NCBI GenBank assembly: GCA_020636355.1
Contig: JACJYB010000011.1
Span: 97,327-161,326 of the forward strand
DNA from: Lewinellaceae bacterium
Lineage (GTDB): Bacteria; Bacteroidota; Bacteroidia; Chitinophagales; Saprospiraceae
Length of the DNA: 64,000 nucleotides
Reading direction: 5' to 3'
In this document: piece after piece, positions 45,301 through 54,018 of the stretch
Layout of the letters: each line of letters begins with the position of its first letter
Numbering within the stretch: the stretch's first letter is position 1
Notes under the pieces: model-generated
Told to the model about the DNA's origin: nothing
The model's input: the letters and a program-made list of their open reading frames with translations, nothing else
Databases searched by the model: none
Made by a program: the position numbers and the translations under genes

Positions 45301-45919
45301 CCCGGTGGGCAATGACCAGATCATCACTGATCAAGGCCCGGATATGCTCATCCGCAACCAGGGATAGTTTGTTTACTTCGTGCGACGTCCGAAAACCGTC
45401 AAAAAAATGAATAAACGGAATTCTGGATGCCAAAGTCGCAGCCTGAGCGATCAAAGCAAAATCATGGGCCTCCTGGACGCTCGCTGAAGCCAGCATGGCA
45501 AATCCGGTCGATCGGGCTGCCATGACATCCTGATGATCACCAAAAATTGAAAGCGCCTGAGCTGCCAGGGATCTGGCGGCAACGTTAAACACGGTCGGTG
45601 TCAGTTCACCGGCGATCTTATACATGTTAGGAAGCATCAACATAAGCCCCTGTGAAGCCGTAAAGGTCGTGGTCAAAGCCCCGGCCTGCAAGGCGCCATG
45701 TACGGCCCCGGCCGCGCCGCCTTCACTTTGCATCTCGACAACTTCAGGAATATTCCCCCATATATTGGTAATCCCTTTTACGGACCATTCATCCGCCCAC
45801 TCGGCCATCGGTGAGGATGGTGTAATGGGATAGATCGCACAAACTTCGTTGACGCGGTAGGCGATATAGGCCGCCGCTTCATTTCCATCGATGGTGGTGA
45901 CTTTATACTTTGTACTCAT
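42347..45919 (-). CDS. nifJ: Pyruvate:ferredoxin (flavodoxin) oxidoreductase
   Basis: 1190 residues, the single-chain form. Oxidises pyruvate to acetyl-CoA and CO2 while reducing ferredoxin or flavodoxin. Domains run in the standard order: N-terminal domain I (GNEAAAYIAYRVNEVCAIYP), the EKR region, and a two-cluster ferredoxin domain (CIQCGNCSFVCP and CTGCTLCVEACP). The C-terminal TPP domain has the proximal-cluster Cys in GACAGCGETPYVRL and the TPP motif in GGDGWAYDIG...VLVLDTEVYSNTGGQ. It is the middle gene of a three-gene operon. Confidence 0.95.
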   Translation of the reverse strand: MSTKYKVTTIDGNEAAAYIAYRVNEVCAIYPITPSSPMAEWADEWSVKGITNIWGNIPEVVEMQSEGGAAGAVHGALQAGALTTTFTASQGLMLMLPNMYKIAGELTPTVFNVAARSLAAQALSIFGDHQDVMAARSTGFAMLASASVQEAHDFALIAQAATLASRIPFIHFFDGFRTSHEVNKLSLVADEHIRALISDDLVIAHRERALNPDKPIIRGTAQNPDVYFQGRETVNRFYQATPQIVQDQMDTFGKLTGRHYHLFDYTGAPDADRVILIMASGGETAAETAKVLAAQGEKVGVLQIRLYRPFSNEHLLQALPPSVKSIAVLDRTKEPGANGEPMYQDVVAALTEAFAEGILNDLPRIIGGRYGLSSKEFTPAMVKGIFDHLSAPKLKNHFTIGIIDDVTFTHLDYDPEFTLDESNWRQGVFFGLGADGTVGANKNSIKIIGENTDMYAQGYFVYDSKKSGARTVSHLRFGPEPIRAPYLIKEADFVACHQFQFIEKVDMMAYAKRNATFLLNSPYPPEEVWDQLPRPMQQAILDKNITCYTIDATSVAMKTGMGGRINTIMQTCYFALANVLPKEEAIAAIKKAIEKTYFKKGRAVIEQNFKAVDATLANLYEVVLPGKLTSKQEYPPIVPDYAPEFVKGITAEMMAGIGDQIPVSRMPVDGTYPTGTTKFEKRNIANLVPVWEPDICIQCGNCSFVCPHSVIRAKYYHQEYLSDAPEGFKSSPINARGFPETHFTLEIYSEDCTGCTLCVEACPATSLTDRSTKAINMKPKTDILEESRSSIEFFESIPQNNRSKVNFSTVHGVQFLEPLFEFSGACAGCGETPYVRLMTQLFGDRLIIANATGCSSIYGGNLPTTPYTTNAEGKGPAWSNSLFEDNAEFGLGMRVTADKHLATARQLLREMQSELGEAQVKAILDAPQFVESQIMAQRQRVEALRRQLEQSKHPQAKLMLSLADHLVRRSIWIVGGDGWAYDIGSAGVDHVLASGRNVNVLVLDTEVYSNTGGQMSKATPTAATAKFAAAGKRVGKKDLAMQAISYGNVYVAQIAMGANPQQTLLAMREAEAYEGPSLILAYSHCIAHGIAMEKGLTQQKLAVSSGYWPLLRYNPVLRKKGVNPFVLDSPEPVITLKDYAYNELRYKILTRTNPEEAERLMQLAQELVDLRWETYVDMAAAGASSFAPVA

Positions 45920-45937
45920 AATTGATCTCTAAGGAGT

Positions 45938-47578
45938 TTAAAGGGTTGAGGAATCCGGTTCAGGAACCATTTCGATGGCGTGACAGGGGCACTGTTCAAA
46001 ACAGACGGCACATCCTGTACACAAATCATAATTGTAGCGGTAACGCTTTCCAGGGCCGAGTTTTATGATAGCATCTTCGGGACAAGCCCCATAGCAGCCA
46101 TCGCATTCAAAACAATTACCACAGGATAAACAGCGCTGTGCTTCGTACCGGGCCTCTTCCGGTGTCAAGCCCGTCACCACCTCATCAAAGCTTGCAATCG
46201 CCTGGTCGGGCTCTAAATGAGGCTGTTCCTGGGCGGGTGCAAAGGTTTGATACCACACATGCAGATTTTCAAAACCTACTACCGGATGTTTAGGTGCCGG
46301 CACATAGGGCTTCCGGCGCAGGTAACCATCCATAAACCGGGCTGCTTTTTTACCATGACCTACGGCAATGGTGACTGTCCGTTCACTGGGCACCATATCG
46401 CCTCCCGCGAAAATCCCCTCGGCGCCCGTCATCATATCGGGGCCAACGATCACCGTACCGTCATCTTTGAAATCAATGCCCGGAACCAGGCGCAGAAAGT
46501 CGGTATCGGTATCCTGCCCCAGAGCCAAAATCAACGCATCCGCTTCCAGGGTCTCATATTCTCCGGTGGGTACCGGTCTGCCATTTTCAACCCGCATTAC
46601 CTCTACGGTAAAGGTGGACTGATTGATGTCCTTGATGGTACGCAACCAGTGAATTTTAACGCCTTCGGAAAGCGCTTCGTCGGCTTCAAAATCATGGGCG
46701 GGCATGTGTTCACGGTCCCGGCGGTAGATGATCATCGCCTCATCCACTCCGATCCGCTTTGCAATTCTCGCTGCATCCATGGCTGTATTTCCACCGCCAT
46801 AAATAGCAACCCGACGTCCCAGTTTGGGGGTATTACCCAACTCGACATCTTTCAGGAAAGAAACGGCGTCCAGGATTTGTCCGGCATCCCGGGCCGGGAT
46901 ATTGGTCTTTTTGCCAATATGGGCTCCTACAGCAACAAATACTGCATCGAAGTTACCTTCTTGCTTGGCTTGAACCACATCTTCAACTTTACGATTCAGG
47001 TGGATCTTAACGCCCATATTTTCAATCCGCTGGATTTCAGCAGAAATGATGTTGCGCGGCAACCGATATGCCGGAATGCCAAAATGCATCATCCCTCCGG
47101 CCAGTGGTCCGGCCTCAAAGATCTCTACCTGATGCCCCAGGCGGGCCAAATGATAGGCGGCAGAAAGTCCACTAGGTCCTGCCCCAATCACCAAAACTTT
47201 TTTACCACCGGGCAGGGGAGCATATTTAACCTGCCAATTCTTTTCGATGGCCAGATCACCTAAAAATCGCTCGACCGAGTGAATGGAAACCGACGTGTCC
47301 ATTTGTTTCCGGTTGCAACCATCTTCGCAAGGATGATAGCAAACCCGGCCATGAATGGCAGGGAGCGGGTTATTGGTTACTAGCTCCTGCCATGCTTCTT
47401 CGTAGAGACCATCCTGGGCCAGGGCCAGCCATGCCTGGATGTTTTCTCCGGCTGGACAAGCTTGATTGCAAGGAGGTAAATAATCGGTATATACCGGACG
47501 TTGGGTACGTCTTTGGCCTGTACCTTTAGCGTGATCCCCCAAGTCAATTGGGGTGGTTAAATCTTTAAGAGGAATCAT
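45938..47578 (-). CDS. FAD/NAD(P)-dependent oxidoreductase with ferredoxin domain (GltD/NfnB-like)
   Basis: 546 residues. An N-terminal Fe-S helical domain (CNQACPAGENIQAWLAL; CYHPCEDGCNR) is followed by the FAD site VIGAGPSGLSAAYHLARLG and the NADPH site VAIYGGGNTAMDAARIA. The C-terminal 2[4Fe-4S] ferredoxin reads CLSCGNCFECDGCYGACP and CTGCAVCFEQCPCHAIEM. It probably exchanges electrons between NAD(P)H and ferredoxin, recycling the ferredoxin reduced by the downstream PFOR (gap 18 bases). The first gene of the operon; the 254-base divergent region ahead of it holds the promoter. Confidence 0.88.
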   Translation of the reverse strand: MIPLKDLTTPIDLGDHAKGTGQRRTQRPVYTDYLPPCNQACPAGENIQAWLALAQDGLYEEAWQELVTNNPLPAIHGRVCYHPCEDGCNRKQMDTSVSIHSVERFLGDLAIEKNWQVKYAPLPGGKKVLVIGAGPSGLSAAYHLARLGHQVEIFEAGPLAGGMMHFGIPAYRLPRNIISAEIQRIENMGVKIHLNRKVEDVVQAKQEGNFDAVFVAVGAHIGKKTNIPARDAGQILDAVSFLKDVELGNTPKLGRRVAIYGGGNTAMDAARIAKRIGVDEAMIIYRRDREHMPAHDFEADEALSEGVKIHWLRTIKDINQSTFTVEVMRVENGRPVPTGEYETLEADALILALGQDTDTDFLRLVPGIDFKDDGTVIVGPDMMTGAEGIFAGGDMVPSERTVTIAVGHGKKAARFMDGYLRRKPYVPAPKHPVVGFENLHVWYQTFAPAQEQPHLEPDQAIASFDEVVTGLTPEEARYEAQRCLSCGNCFECDGCYGACPEDAIIKLGPGKRYRYNYDLCTGCAVCFEQCPCHAIEMVPEPDSSTL

Positions 47579-47832
47579 AAGTTGTTTATTGACTGCGATG
47601 AATGATCATTAAGTTCCATAATTCGGACGATAAACCTACCACCATTCCCCTTTAAAAAAGGTGATAAGATACTTATGGCTAGTTGATGTTGGTCATTCTG
47701 GACCTTGATGTGTTATCCTCAATGATGCGTACCAGATGGTCTGGTCAGGGGAAGATAACCGATTATTTACAGGCTTGCCGTGAAAAGCATTTATCCCAGG
47801 TATTATCCTGAAATTGCAGTACCTTGTTGGAT

Positions 47833-48975
47833 ATGAAACGGGATACGGGACTACGGCGGACCAGGTGGTTAATTCCCCTGTTTCTGGCTCTGGTTATGGC
47901 CGGGTGCATCCAGCCGAACCCGAATGCACTATCCACAGCTGAACCGGCAGACTCGCTCCCTCTACCGGAAAAATTGCTCCTGGACCATTACCGACCGGTT
48001 ACGATCTACAATATTCCCCATACGGAGATCACTGAGGCTCGTTATCCGGTGATCGACCTCCATAGTCACCCTTATGCCAAGACTCCTGCGGAAGTGGATC
48101 TGTGGGTCAAAACGATGGATGAAGTGGGACTCGACAAGGCTGTGATCATGACTTATCAGACCGGACCGGCTTTCGACTCCCTCGTTCAATTGTATAACAA
48201 ATACCCTAACCGCTTCATTCTTTTTTGCGGATTTGACTTCTCCGGATACGATAAATTGGGTTTTGGCCCCTCCGCAATCGCCGAGTTGGAGCGGTGTGTC
48301 GCCCTGGGTGCCAAAGGTGTTGGCGAGCTAGGTGACAAAGGGAAGGGTTTGTTTTATTCAAAGCCGACGCCCGCTTGGGGTATGCATATTGACGACCCCA
48401 GAATGGACCCGCTCATCAAACGATGTGGTGAGCTTAATATACCCATCTCCATCCATGTGGCAGAACCGATGTGGATGTATGAACCCATGGACTCGACCAA
48501 TGATGGTCTAATGAATGCCTATTCCTGGCGATTGGATGACCAAAGGGATATCCTGGATCATGCCGAGATGGTCCAGACCCTGGAAAAGGCTGTCCAAAAA
48601 CATCCGGAAACCAATTTTATAGCCTGCCACTATGCCAACTGCAGTTACGACCTGACCATCTTGGGACGATTATTCGACCGTTATCCCAATTTATATGCCG
48701 ATATAGGAGCCAGGTTTGGGGAGACTGCGGCTATACCCCGGTTCGTGCACGCATTTTTCAATCAATATGCCGACCGCCTGCTCTACGGCACGGATATGGG
48801 AAATAACCCGGCCATGTACCGAATGACCTTCCGCATTCTGGAAACGGAAGATGAACATTTTTACTACCACGATTATTTTACTTACCACTGGCCTCTGAGC
48901 GGCTATAATCTCGGTGATGACGTCCTCAAAAAAATCTATCGCGATAACGCAATCAGCCTGATTGGCCCTCTATAA
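47833..48975 (+). CDS. Amidohydrolase family (amidohydro_2) lipoprotein
   Basis: 380 residues. The lipoprotein signal WLIPLFLALVMAGC is followed by a TIM-barrel amidohydrolase. PVIDLHSHPYAKTP provides the metal HxH, ISIHVAEPMWMY and FIACHYANCSYDL supply further His ligands, and LLYGTDMGNNP the catalytic Asp. The group includes decarboxylases and lactonases. The substrate is unknown. ATG 47833 is used instead of TTG 47824 because the signal peptide begins there. It converges with the YdeI gene, 8 bases apart. Confidence 0.85.
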   Translation: MKRDTGLRRTRWLIPLFLALVMAGCIQPNPNALSTAEPADSLPLPEKLLLDHYRPVTIYNIPHTEITEARYPVIDLHSHPYAKTPAEVDLWVKTMDEVGLDKAVIMTYQTGPAFDSLVQLYNKYPNRFILFCGFDFSGYDKLGFGPSAIAELERCVALGAKGVGELGDKGKGLFYSKPTPAWGMHIDDPRMDPLIKRCGELNIPISIHVAEPMWMYEPMDSTNDGLMNAYSWRLDDQRDILDHAEMVQTLEKAVQKHPETNFIACHYANCSYDLTILGRLFDRYPNLYADIGARFGETAAIPRFVHAFFNQYADRLLYGTDMGNNPAMYRMTFRILETEDEHFYYHDYFTYHWPLSGYNLGDDVLKKIYRDNAISLIGPL

Positions 48976-48983
48976 GTCTAAAC

Positions 48984-49553
48984 CTATCGCTGAAGAGCCG
49001 GAACTAGTTTTCCCTGTTCTGCAAATTCAATAAGCTTTGCCAGTCGACGACGCTGGGTGATTTCCTTCTTAGCACTCATAATCCAAAGCACATATGTCTT
49101 TTGGACAGAATCCGTCAGACTTTGATAAAATACCCAGGCAACTTTATTGCGCTTTATTTCGTCGAGATACACCGCTGAAAGATTTATATCCCCATTTAGA
49201 ATGGATTCCCTGGTGTGTTCTTCCTCCTTTCTAACAGCATAAGCCTCCCTTCCGACATCCAGGACCATCCCGGCAGATTCCAGTTTTCGATATCTGCTTA
49301 GATTAACCTGACTCCAAATGCTACCTTTCCTTCGTGGGGTTATTCGAATCATCCATTTATCCGCATCAATACGCATCCGCTTCCCGTCAATCCACCCCAG
49401 ACACAGGCAGACATCCACCAACTCTCCATATCTCAGAGAGGGAATCCCTGTATGAACCTTATGAAAACCTACCCATAGATCATCTTTGTCATTGATTGTA
49501 GACAAATAGTTAAAAAAGGCAGCCCTCGACGAGAAGAACAAGGGAGTATTCAC
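48984..49553 (-). CDS. YdeI/OmpD-associated family protein
   Basis: 189 residues. The family signature runs FFSSRAAFFNYLSTINDKDDLWVGFHKVHTG, broken at LRYGELVDVCLCLGWIDG and followed by RITPRRKGSIWSQVN. The C-terminal helical half is rich in basic residues. Members are linked to envelope stress and peptide resistance but lack a clear biochemical role. The start is GTG at 49553, overlapping the stop of the TPR gene (GTGA), so translation is coupled. Last gene of the OstA-BatE-YdeI unit. Confidence 0.82.
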   Translation of the reverse strand: MNTPLFFSSRAAFFNYLSTINDKDDLWVGFHKVHTGIPSLRYGELVDVCLCLGWIDGKRMRIDADKWMIRITPRRKGSIWSQVNLSRYRKLESAGMVLDVGREAYAVRKEEEHTRESILNGDINLSAVYLDEIKRNKVAWVFYQSLTDSVQKTYVLWIMSAKKEITQRRRLAKLIEFAEQGKLVPALQR

Positions 49554-50323
49554 AATTTTTCAACGTTAAATTTTTCAACCCACCCCTCATCCTTGTTGGT
49601 TAGAATCACTTTATACCAGTTACTGATGGTGTCTACTACTTCCAACCGGGTTCCGGCAAGCAGTGAATGTACAGTTTCACTGTTAGCCTCCGGTGCATAC
49701 TTGAATTCCGTTTGTTCCCGGATAACCACGGCAAGGGAATGGTCGTGCAAGAGGACATTGCGGTACCAACCAAACGCAAAACTACCCAGCAACAGGACCA
49801 AAGAGACGATTACCAGTGGCCCGGTAACCGTGCGGGTGATGCGGTGATACAACCAAATGTATGCGACAACGGCCCCCAGTAAGATCCAGGCAAATAATAC
49901 AGACCACCATGCCCATGCCGAGGCCGATGCTATGGTAGCCACCGATTGAAGCCATCGGGTAAGAAAAAACGGCGGGAGTACCGTGATGGCATCCTCAACA
50001 GGCTTCGATATTAATGCCAGGTTGTGACGGGTGTCCCTGTCGTGTGGATTGAGCCGCAAAGCGCGTTCATAGCTTATTACCGCATGTCCACGATCACCCA
50101 GAGCAGCATAACTATTGCCCTGGTTATAATAGATCTTCGCTTGCCGATAACCCGCATCTATCAATTTCTGATAGGCTTCAATAGCTGATTGATAATCCTT
50201 GGCCTGGAAAGCAGCGTCGGCCTCCTTGAGGAGCTGATCGGGTTGTAGAGCATATCCGGGTAAGATCCAGAACAGCCATAGGGCAAAAGTCCACCCAATT
50301 GGTTTGATCGATTGCAGGGTCAT
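49550..50323 (-). CDS. BatE-like TPR and SH3 membrane protein
   Basis: 257 residues. A signal peptide (WTFALWLFWILPGYA) precedes two to three TPR repeats at about 28-110 (AFQAKDYQSAIEAYQKLIDAG; YYNQGNSYAALGDRGHAVIS). Two membrane helices follow (about 130-190), then a C-terminal bacterial SH3 domain (TRLEVVDTISNWYKVILTNK). This matches BatE of the Bacteroidota aerotolerance group, but here it lies 17 kb from the BatA-like gene. ATGA overlap with OstA upstream and GTGA overlap with YdeI downstream show tight coupling. Confidence 0.8.
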   Translation of the reverse strand: MTLQSIKPIGWTFALWLFWILPGYALQPDQLLKEADAAFQAKDYQSAIEAYQKLIDAGYRQAKIYYNQGNSYAALGDRGHAVISYERALRLNPHDRDTRHNLALISKPVEDAITVLPPFFLTRWLQSVATIASASAWAWWSVLFAWILLGAVVAYIWLYHRITRTVTGPLVIVSLVLLLGSFAFGWYRNVLLHDHSLAVVIREQTEFKYAPEANSETVHSLLAGTRLEVVDTISNWYKVILTNKDEGWVEKFNVEKL

Positions 50324-52122
50324 AACTCACTTTTGTTTTTAGGACGCTTATCCTCATTCCAAATAAATCCTTCCAACTGATTGGCCTCATGATCAAATAA
50401 GTCCATGGGTGTCATTTGCCCGGAAGGATCCTGGTACATTCGAATTCGGTCTACCGCATTATTACCAAAAAAAACACGAATCCGGCTGCAAACCGCTTTG
50501 TTGACTCCGATATAAGCCTTGTCATCGTCCTGCACATAGTAGATGGTTTCTGCATTACCGACAATGTCCATGCGGTCCAGCTCATTGTCGGTGAGGTGCG
50601 CTTGTATCGTTCGACCTTTTATTTGATTAAAAAAGACTTCATCGGTGGTATTGACAATAAATGCATTTTGCTTCAGATAAATGAGATCAAGTTTCTTGTT
50701 ACGCAACCGCATTTCGATGGTGTCCGCCGTAAATTGGGATGTATCTGCCCACAGAATTGGCTGACGGTATAAGATAAACACAGAGTCCGATTCACGGTAA
50801 ACCAACGAATCACACACCGCCTGCATGTCGGATTTATACATTTTCACCCGATGGAATGCACGCATGATTTTTGAAGTATCGGTTTCAGAAACCTGGGTGA
50901 ACCGCAATGAGTCCGCCTTAATAAACAGAGAGTCTCCGTCAACAATGGCTATCAGCAAAGGGCGCCTCGTCAGGCCAATGGCTTCAATCCGGGCGGGTTT
51001 ATCCCCATAACTCAGTGAGTCACTTTCGATCACATATTGTTGAGTTGTATCGATCCAGATAACATCTCCTGCCGCGACTCCATTACCCTGTGCCTTTGAA
51101 TACCGCATACGATCTGCAGTAAAATGCTGACTTCCCGAAGCCACGGTACTTCTCCCGGGCAAGGCAAAGGAATCCTGTTTTACATCGTAAAAAATGGTTT
51201 CCCCGGCTACGGTCCGGGATGAATCTGAATAGTACCCATGGCCATCGATGGTAAACCATTCCTTGTCTTCCAGGTACTCTATATGGTCCCCTTTAGCTTC
51301 CCGACCTTCCTCTTTGATGCGGGCCTCTCCATCCAAAATCACTTTATAATTGGCTTTTTCATACCGGATGATATCTGCTTCTGCGCGCCGGTCTCCTTCT
51401 TCGTACTGGGCATGATCTGAAAACTCCGCGACTTGTTCCTGCACATTGTAATAACCGCTCTCACAATAGATCCGTTTATCTTGCTGCTGCAATAATGTTG
51501 GCCCTAAGAAATAAGCAATTTTATCCTTGGTTTGATAAGCCATGGAATCCATGCGCATATAAAAATCTTGACCAATTACTTCCACGGAATCCTTAAAATG
51601 GGCAAGATCCAGGTCAACTTCATAGTGCCCGCTTTTTGAGGTAAGTGTTGTCTCGTCATCTGTCAGCGTCGCCCCTTTGGTATAATGTGCAATCCGGTCG
51701 TCCAGATTGTATTCCAGGTAGTTGGTGTACAATTTCTGGCCGCCATTGACCAGTACGATGTCTCCATACAAGGTAGCATTACGTGTAACACCCTGATAGA
51801 TAAGCGTATCTGCAAAGACCTGAACGCTATCTTCGTGCTGGATCAACACATGTCCGTAAGCCGATAAGTAAATACTATCCTGGATGTAAGCGGAATCTGC
51901 ATACATGAATACCGAATCCTGATAGAGCAATACATTGCCGGTATATATCTGTACCGTACTCCTGTCTCTTAATTCCCAAACCTGAGTGTCGGCATGTATG
52001 AGGTAGATGACTGAAGTGTCCGCCGCTTGCTGCGCTGAAATTAACTGCGGCAACAAGTTAAGCAGGATCAAAGTTGTCCAAAGTCTGGCCATATTCAATG
52101 CTAAACGCTTCAGTGGCAGCAT
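50320..52122 (-). CDS. OstA/LptA-like outer membrane biogenesis protein
   Basis: 600 residues. A signal peptide ends at LPQLISAQQ. Long stretches of OstA/LptA-like beta repeats follow (VQIYTGNVLLYQDSVFMYAD; LTSKSGHYEVDLDLAHFKDS; YNVQEQVAEFSDHAQYEEGD), with typical alternating short strands over nearly the full length. In Bacteroidota such proteins are taken to act in lipopolysaccharide transport through the periplasm. The assignment is by fold pattern, not catalytic residues. The first gene of the three-gene coupled unit, 7 bases after the DAO-family gene. Confidence 0.82.
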   Translation of the reverse strand: MLPLKRLALNMARLWTTLILLNLLPQLISAQQAADTSVIYLIHADTQVWELRDRSTVQIYTGNVLLYQDSVFMYADSAYIQDSIYLSAYGHVLIQHEDSVQVFADTLIYQGVTRNATLYGDIVLVNGGQKLYTNYLEYNLDDRIAHYTKGATLTDDETTLTSKSGHYEVDLDLAHFKDSVEVIGQDFYMRMDSMAYQTKDKIAYFLGPTLLQQQDKRIYCESGYYNVQEQVAEFSDHAQYEEGDRRAEADIIRYEKANYKVILDGEARIKEEGREAKGDHIEYLEDKEWFTIDGHGYYSDSSRTVAGETIFYDVKQDSFALPGRSTVASGSQHFTADRMRYSKAQGNGVAAGDVIWIDTTQQYVIESDSLSYGDKPARIEAIGLTRRPLLIAIVDGDSLFIKADSLRFTQVSETDTSKIMRAFHRVKMYKSDMQAVCDSLVYRESDSVFILYRQPILWADTSQFTADTIEMRLRNKKLDLIYLKQNAFIVNTTDEVFFNQIKGRTIQAHLTDNELDRMDIVGNAETIYYVQDDDKAYIGVNKAVCSRIRVFFGNNAVDRIRMYQDPSGQMTPMDLFDHEANQLEGFIWNEDKRPKNKSEL

Positions 52123-52129
52123 AATAGCG

Positions 52130-53278
52130 TTATGAAATGGTTAATGCGGCTGCCTGCTGTCCCAACCCGGTGCCCAGGGCGACCCCCATGCCCCCCATTC
52201 GCACAGCTACAATTATATTGTTGTCGAGGCGCTTCAGGATCGGCCACTTTTGCGCACCGACGCCCAGGATCCCACTCCAGCGATCGGTAATGGCTACCTT
52301 CTTACCGGAGAGTATGCGTTTGAATAAAAAATGCTCCAATGCTTCCTGGATAACGGTTGTTTGGGACAAATCATCGGTCATCTCAGCCATCTTATCGATA
52401 TGCCGCATGCCTCCTAACAAAATACGATCGCCAATACGCCGGAAATAGACATATCCTTCCTGATAATGAAAAGTTCCATCCCAGGTTAACCCCGGCACTG
52501 GTTCGGTGACCAGAACCTGATTTCTTGCCGGCTGTACATCCAGCTCGGGTAACAACCTGCGGGTAAACCCATTGGTTGCCACCACAATCTGTCTGGTCCG
52601 GAGTATTCCATGATCGGTAGTGGTCATTTGGGCATATTGCCCATCGGTATGGATGTGTTCTACCTCAACCCCCCGGATAACCGGGACGCCCATATTGATG
52701 GCTTGTGCAACCAGTAGTTGATGCATTTTACCAGGGTGGATCCGGGCTTCATGGGGCATGTACACGACCTGCCTTAGACCGCTAAACGGCAAACCGCTTT
52801 CTGCAGGTGTTTTTATTTGGTAAGCATTCTTCACGCCGGTGGCCTCATGCGCCAGCTGGTTGAATCGCGGTATTTGATCAACGGTATCGGCCCAAGCCAG
52901 TTCATCCTCGGAAAAAAACAGCTCATATCCACCACAAGGCACATAATCCGCCTTTTGCATGTCGACGGTTTCTTTCAGGAGCTGCAATCCATCCCACCGG
53001 GCTTTGACCAGGGCAAAAGTGGCCGCTTCGTCCTGAGTGGTGAGATCACTCACTAATTCTGTCGGCGAGCCGAAACAGGCAAAACCGGCATTCCTGGTGG
53101 TAGCTCCCCCGCCGATGGTCCATTGATCCAGAACCTGAATTTTCCAGTCGGGTCGCAGTCTTTTTAGGAAAATGGCAGTAGTCAACCCGACTATTCCTGC
53201 ACCAAGGACGGTGACTTCAATGCCATCAAGAAAAAGATCTTTCTCCCAATAACTCCATTGTTGTGGTGTCCGCTGCAT
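52130..53278 (-). CDS. FAD-dependent amine/amino acid oxidoreductase (DAO family)
   Basis: 382 residues. GIEVTVLGAGIVGLTTAIFLKRL is the ADP-binding site. IGGGATTRNAGFACFGSPTE is the flavin-contact region, RQIVVATNGFTRRLLPELDV is the middle, and GGMGVALGTGLGQQAA closes the fold. Such enzymes oxidise a secondary amine or amino acid to an imine with oxygen or a quinone as acceptor. The substrate is unknown. The start is ATG at 53278 (MQRTPQQWSYWEKD), a usual N-terminus for this group. Confidence 0.87.
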   Translation of the reverse strand: MQRTPQQWSYWEKDLFLDGIEVTVLGAGIVGLTTAIFLKRLRPDWKIQVLDQWTIGGGATTRNAGFACFGSPTELVSDLTTQDEAATFALVKARWDGLQLLKETVDMQKADYVPCGGYELFFSEDELAWADTVDQIPRFNQLAHEATGVKNAYQIKTPAESGLPFSGLRQVVYMPHEARIHPGKMHQLLVAQAINMGVPVIRGVEVEHIHTDGQYAQMTTTDHGILRTRQIVVATNGFTRRLLPELDVQPARNQVLVTEPVPGLTWDGTFHYQEGYVYFRRIGDRILLGGMRHIDKMAEMTDDLSQTTVIQEALEHFLFKRILSGKKVAITDRWSGILGVGAQKWPILKRLDNNIIVAVRMGGMGVALGTGLGQQAAALTIS

Positions 53279-53403
53279 GTTATAAAGATAATAAAGTGTT
53301 CAGGTGGTCATGGCCTTCCAGTGAGGGCGAATCCATCAAACCCCGTCGACGACGCCTTCCGGGCAACATCGCTCCTGGCATCATTGCTCCAATGACCAAG
53401 GTA

Positions 53404-53844
53404 TTACCGTAAGCGGTCCATTGATTTGACCAGCTTATCATCTTTGCGAATGTACCGTGCGGCCAGAATTCCAAAGACTATCCCTAGTAGCGGCAAATAG
53501 GCTCCGATCTGATCGTCAATGGTATCTGCCGGAACTGCGCTATTTTTTGTGTCATTGAGATAGATTAATATAGCCACTAACGGAATAAGTATGCTGCAAA
53601 CCGTCGACAGATAGGTCATTCGCAGTTGAACTGGCCGGTTGCGATAGAGGAAAATAGCAATGACTGCAAGTAGGGCTCCAATTGCCGTTATGCCCATTAA
53701 TACGCCATTGTCTTCCACGGAATATTTACCATCGGCAAACAAATAAGCATCCTGCTGGGAAGAAGAGGCAATTGGCCAGATAAAGAGCAATGCTGTACTT
53801 ATCGCGAGCAAAAAAAGAAATATCGTTTGGAGTCGCTGGATCAT
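53404..53844 (-). CDS. DUF4293 family membrane protein
   Basis: 146 residues with four helices. MIQRLQTIFLFLLAISTALLF is the DUF4293 opening (PF14126), and VLMGITAIGALLAVIAIFLYRNRPVQLRM follows. The last helix precedes a basic C-terminus. No function is established; it is widespread in Bacteroidota. ATG 53844 is chosen to match the conserved start. It stands alone between the ExbD terminator and the oxidoreductase gene; bases 53279-53403 hold no gene. Confidence 0.82.
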   Translation of the reverse strand: MIQRLQTIFLFLLAISTALLFIWPIASSSQQDAYLFADGKYSVEDNGVLMGITAIGALLAVIAIFLYRNRPVQLRMTYLSTVCSILIPLVAILIYLNDTKNSAVPADTIDDQIGAYLPLLGIVFGILAARYIRKDDKLVKSMDRLR

Positions 53845-53931
53845 GACCAAGAATTTTTGCAAAAATAACGAAAAGTTGATTCGGATAAATGGTGTATAAC
53901 CGAAGTCAACACGATCCAGGGCATTGCCGGG

Positions 53932-53969
53932 CTAAAAAAAATAAGCCACTACCGTATGGTGGTGGCTTA
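53932..53969 (-). terminator. Rho-independent terminator of the ExbB/ExbD operon
   Basis: Minus strand: AAGCCACCACC-ATAC-GGTAGTGGCTT, an 11-pair stem (one G-U pair), then a run of Ts (the plus-strand A8 tract at 53932-53940). It lies 50 bases after the last ExbD stop. Confidence 0.88.
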
Positions 53970-54018
53970 AGCTATTTTCGTATGCCCGAAAAACTCCTGG
54001 CATAGCTACCGATTCGAA

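Noticed and set aside
46217..47263. 348-residue open frame on the plus strand
   Set aside because: It lies fully antisense to the FAD/NAD(P) oxidoreductase gene, whose cofactor motifs are complete.
53280..53474. Small minus-strand open frame before the DAO gene
   Set aside because: It overlaps the DUF4293 gene in another frame and shows no conserved features.
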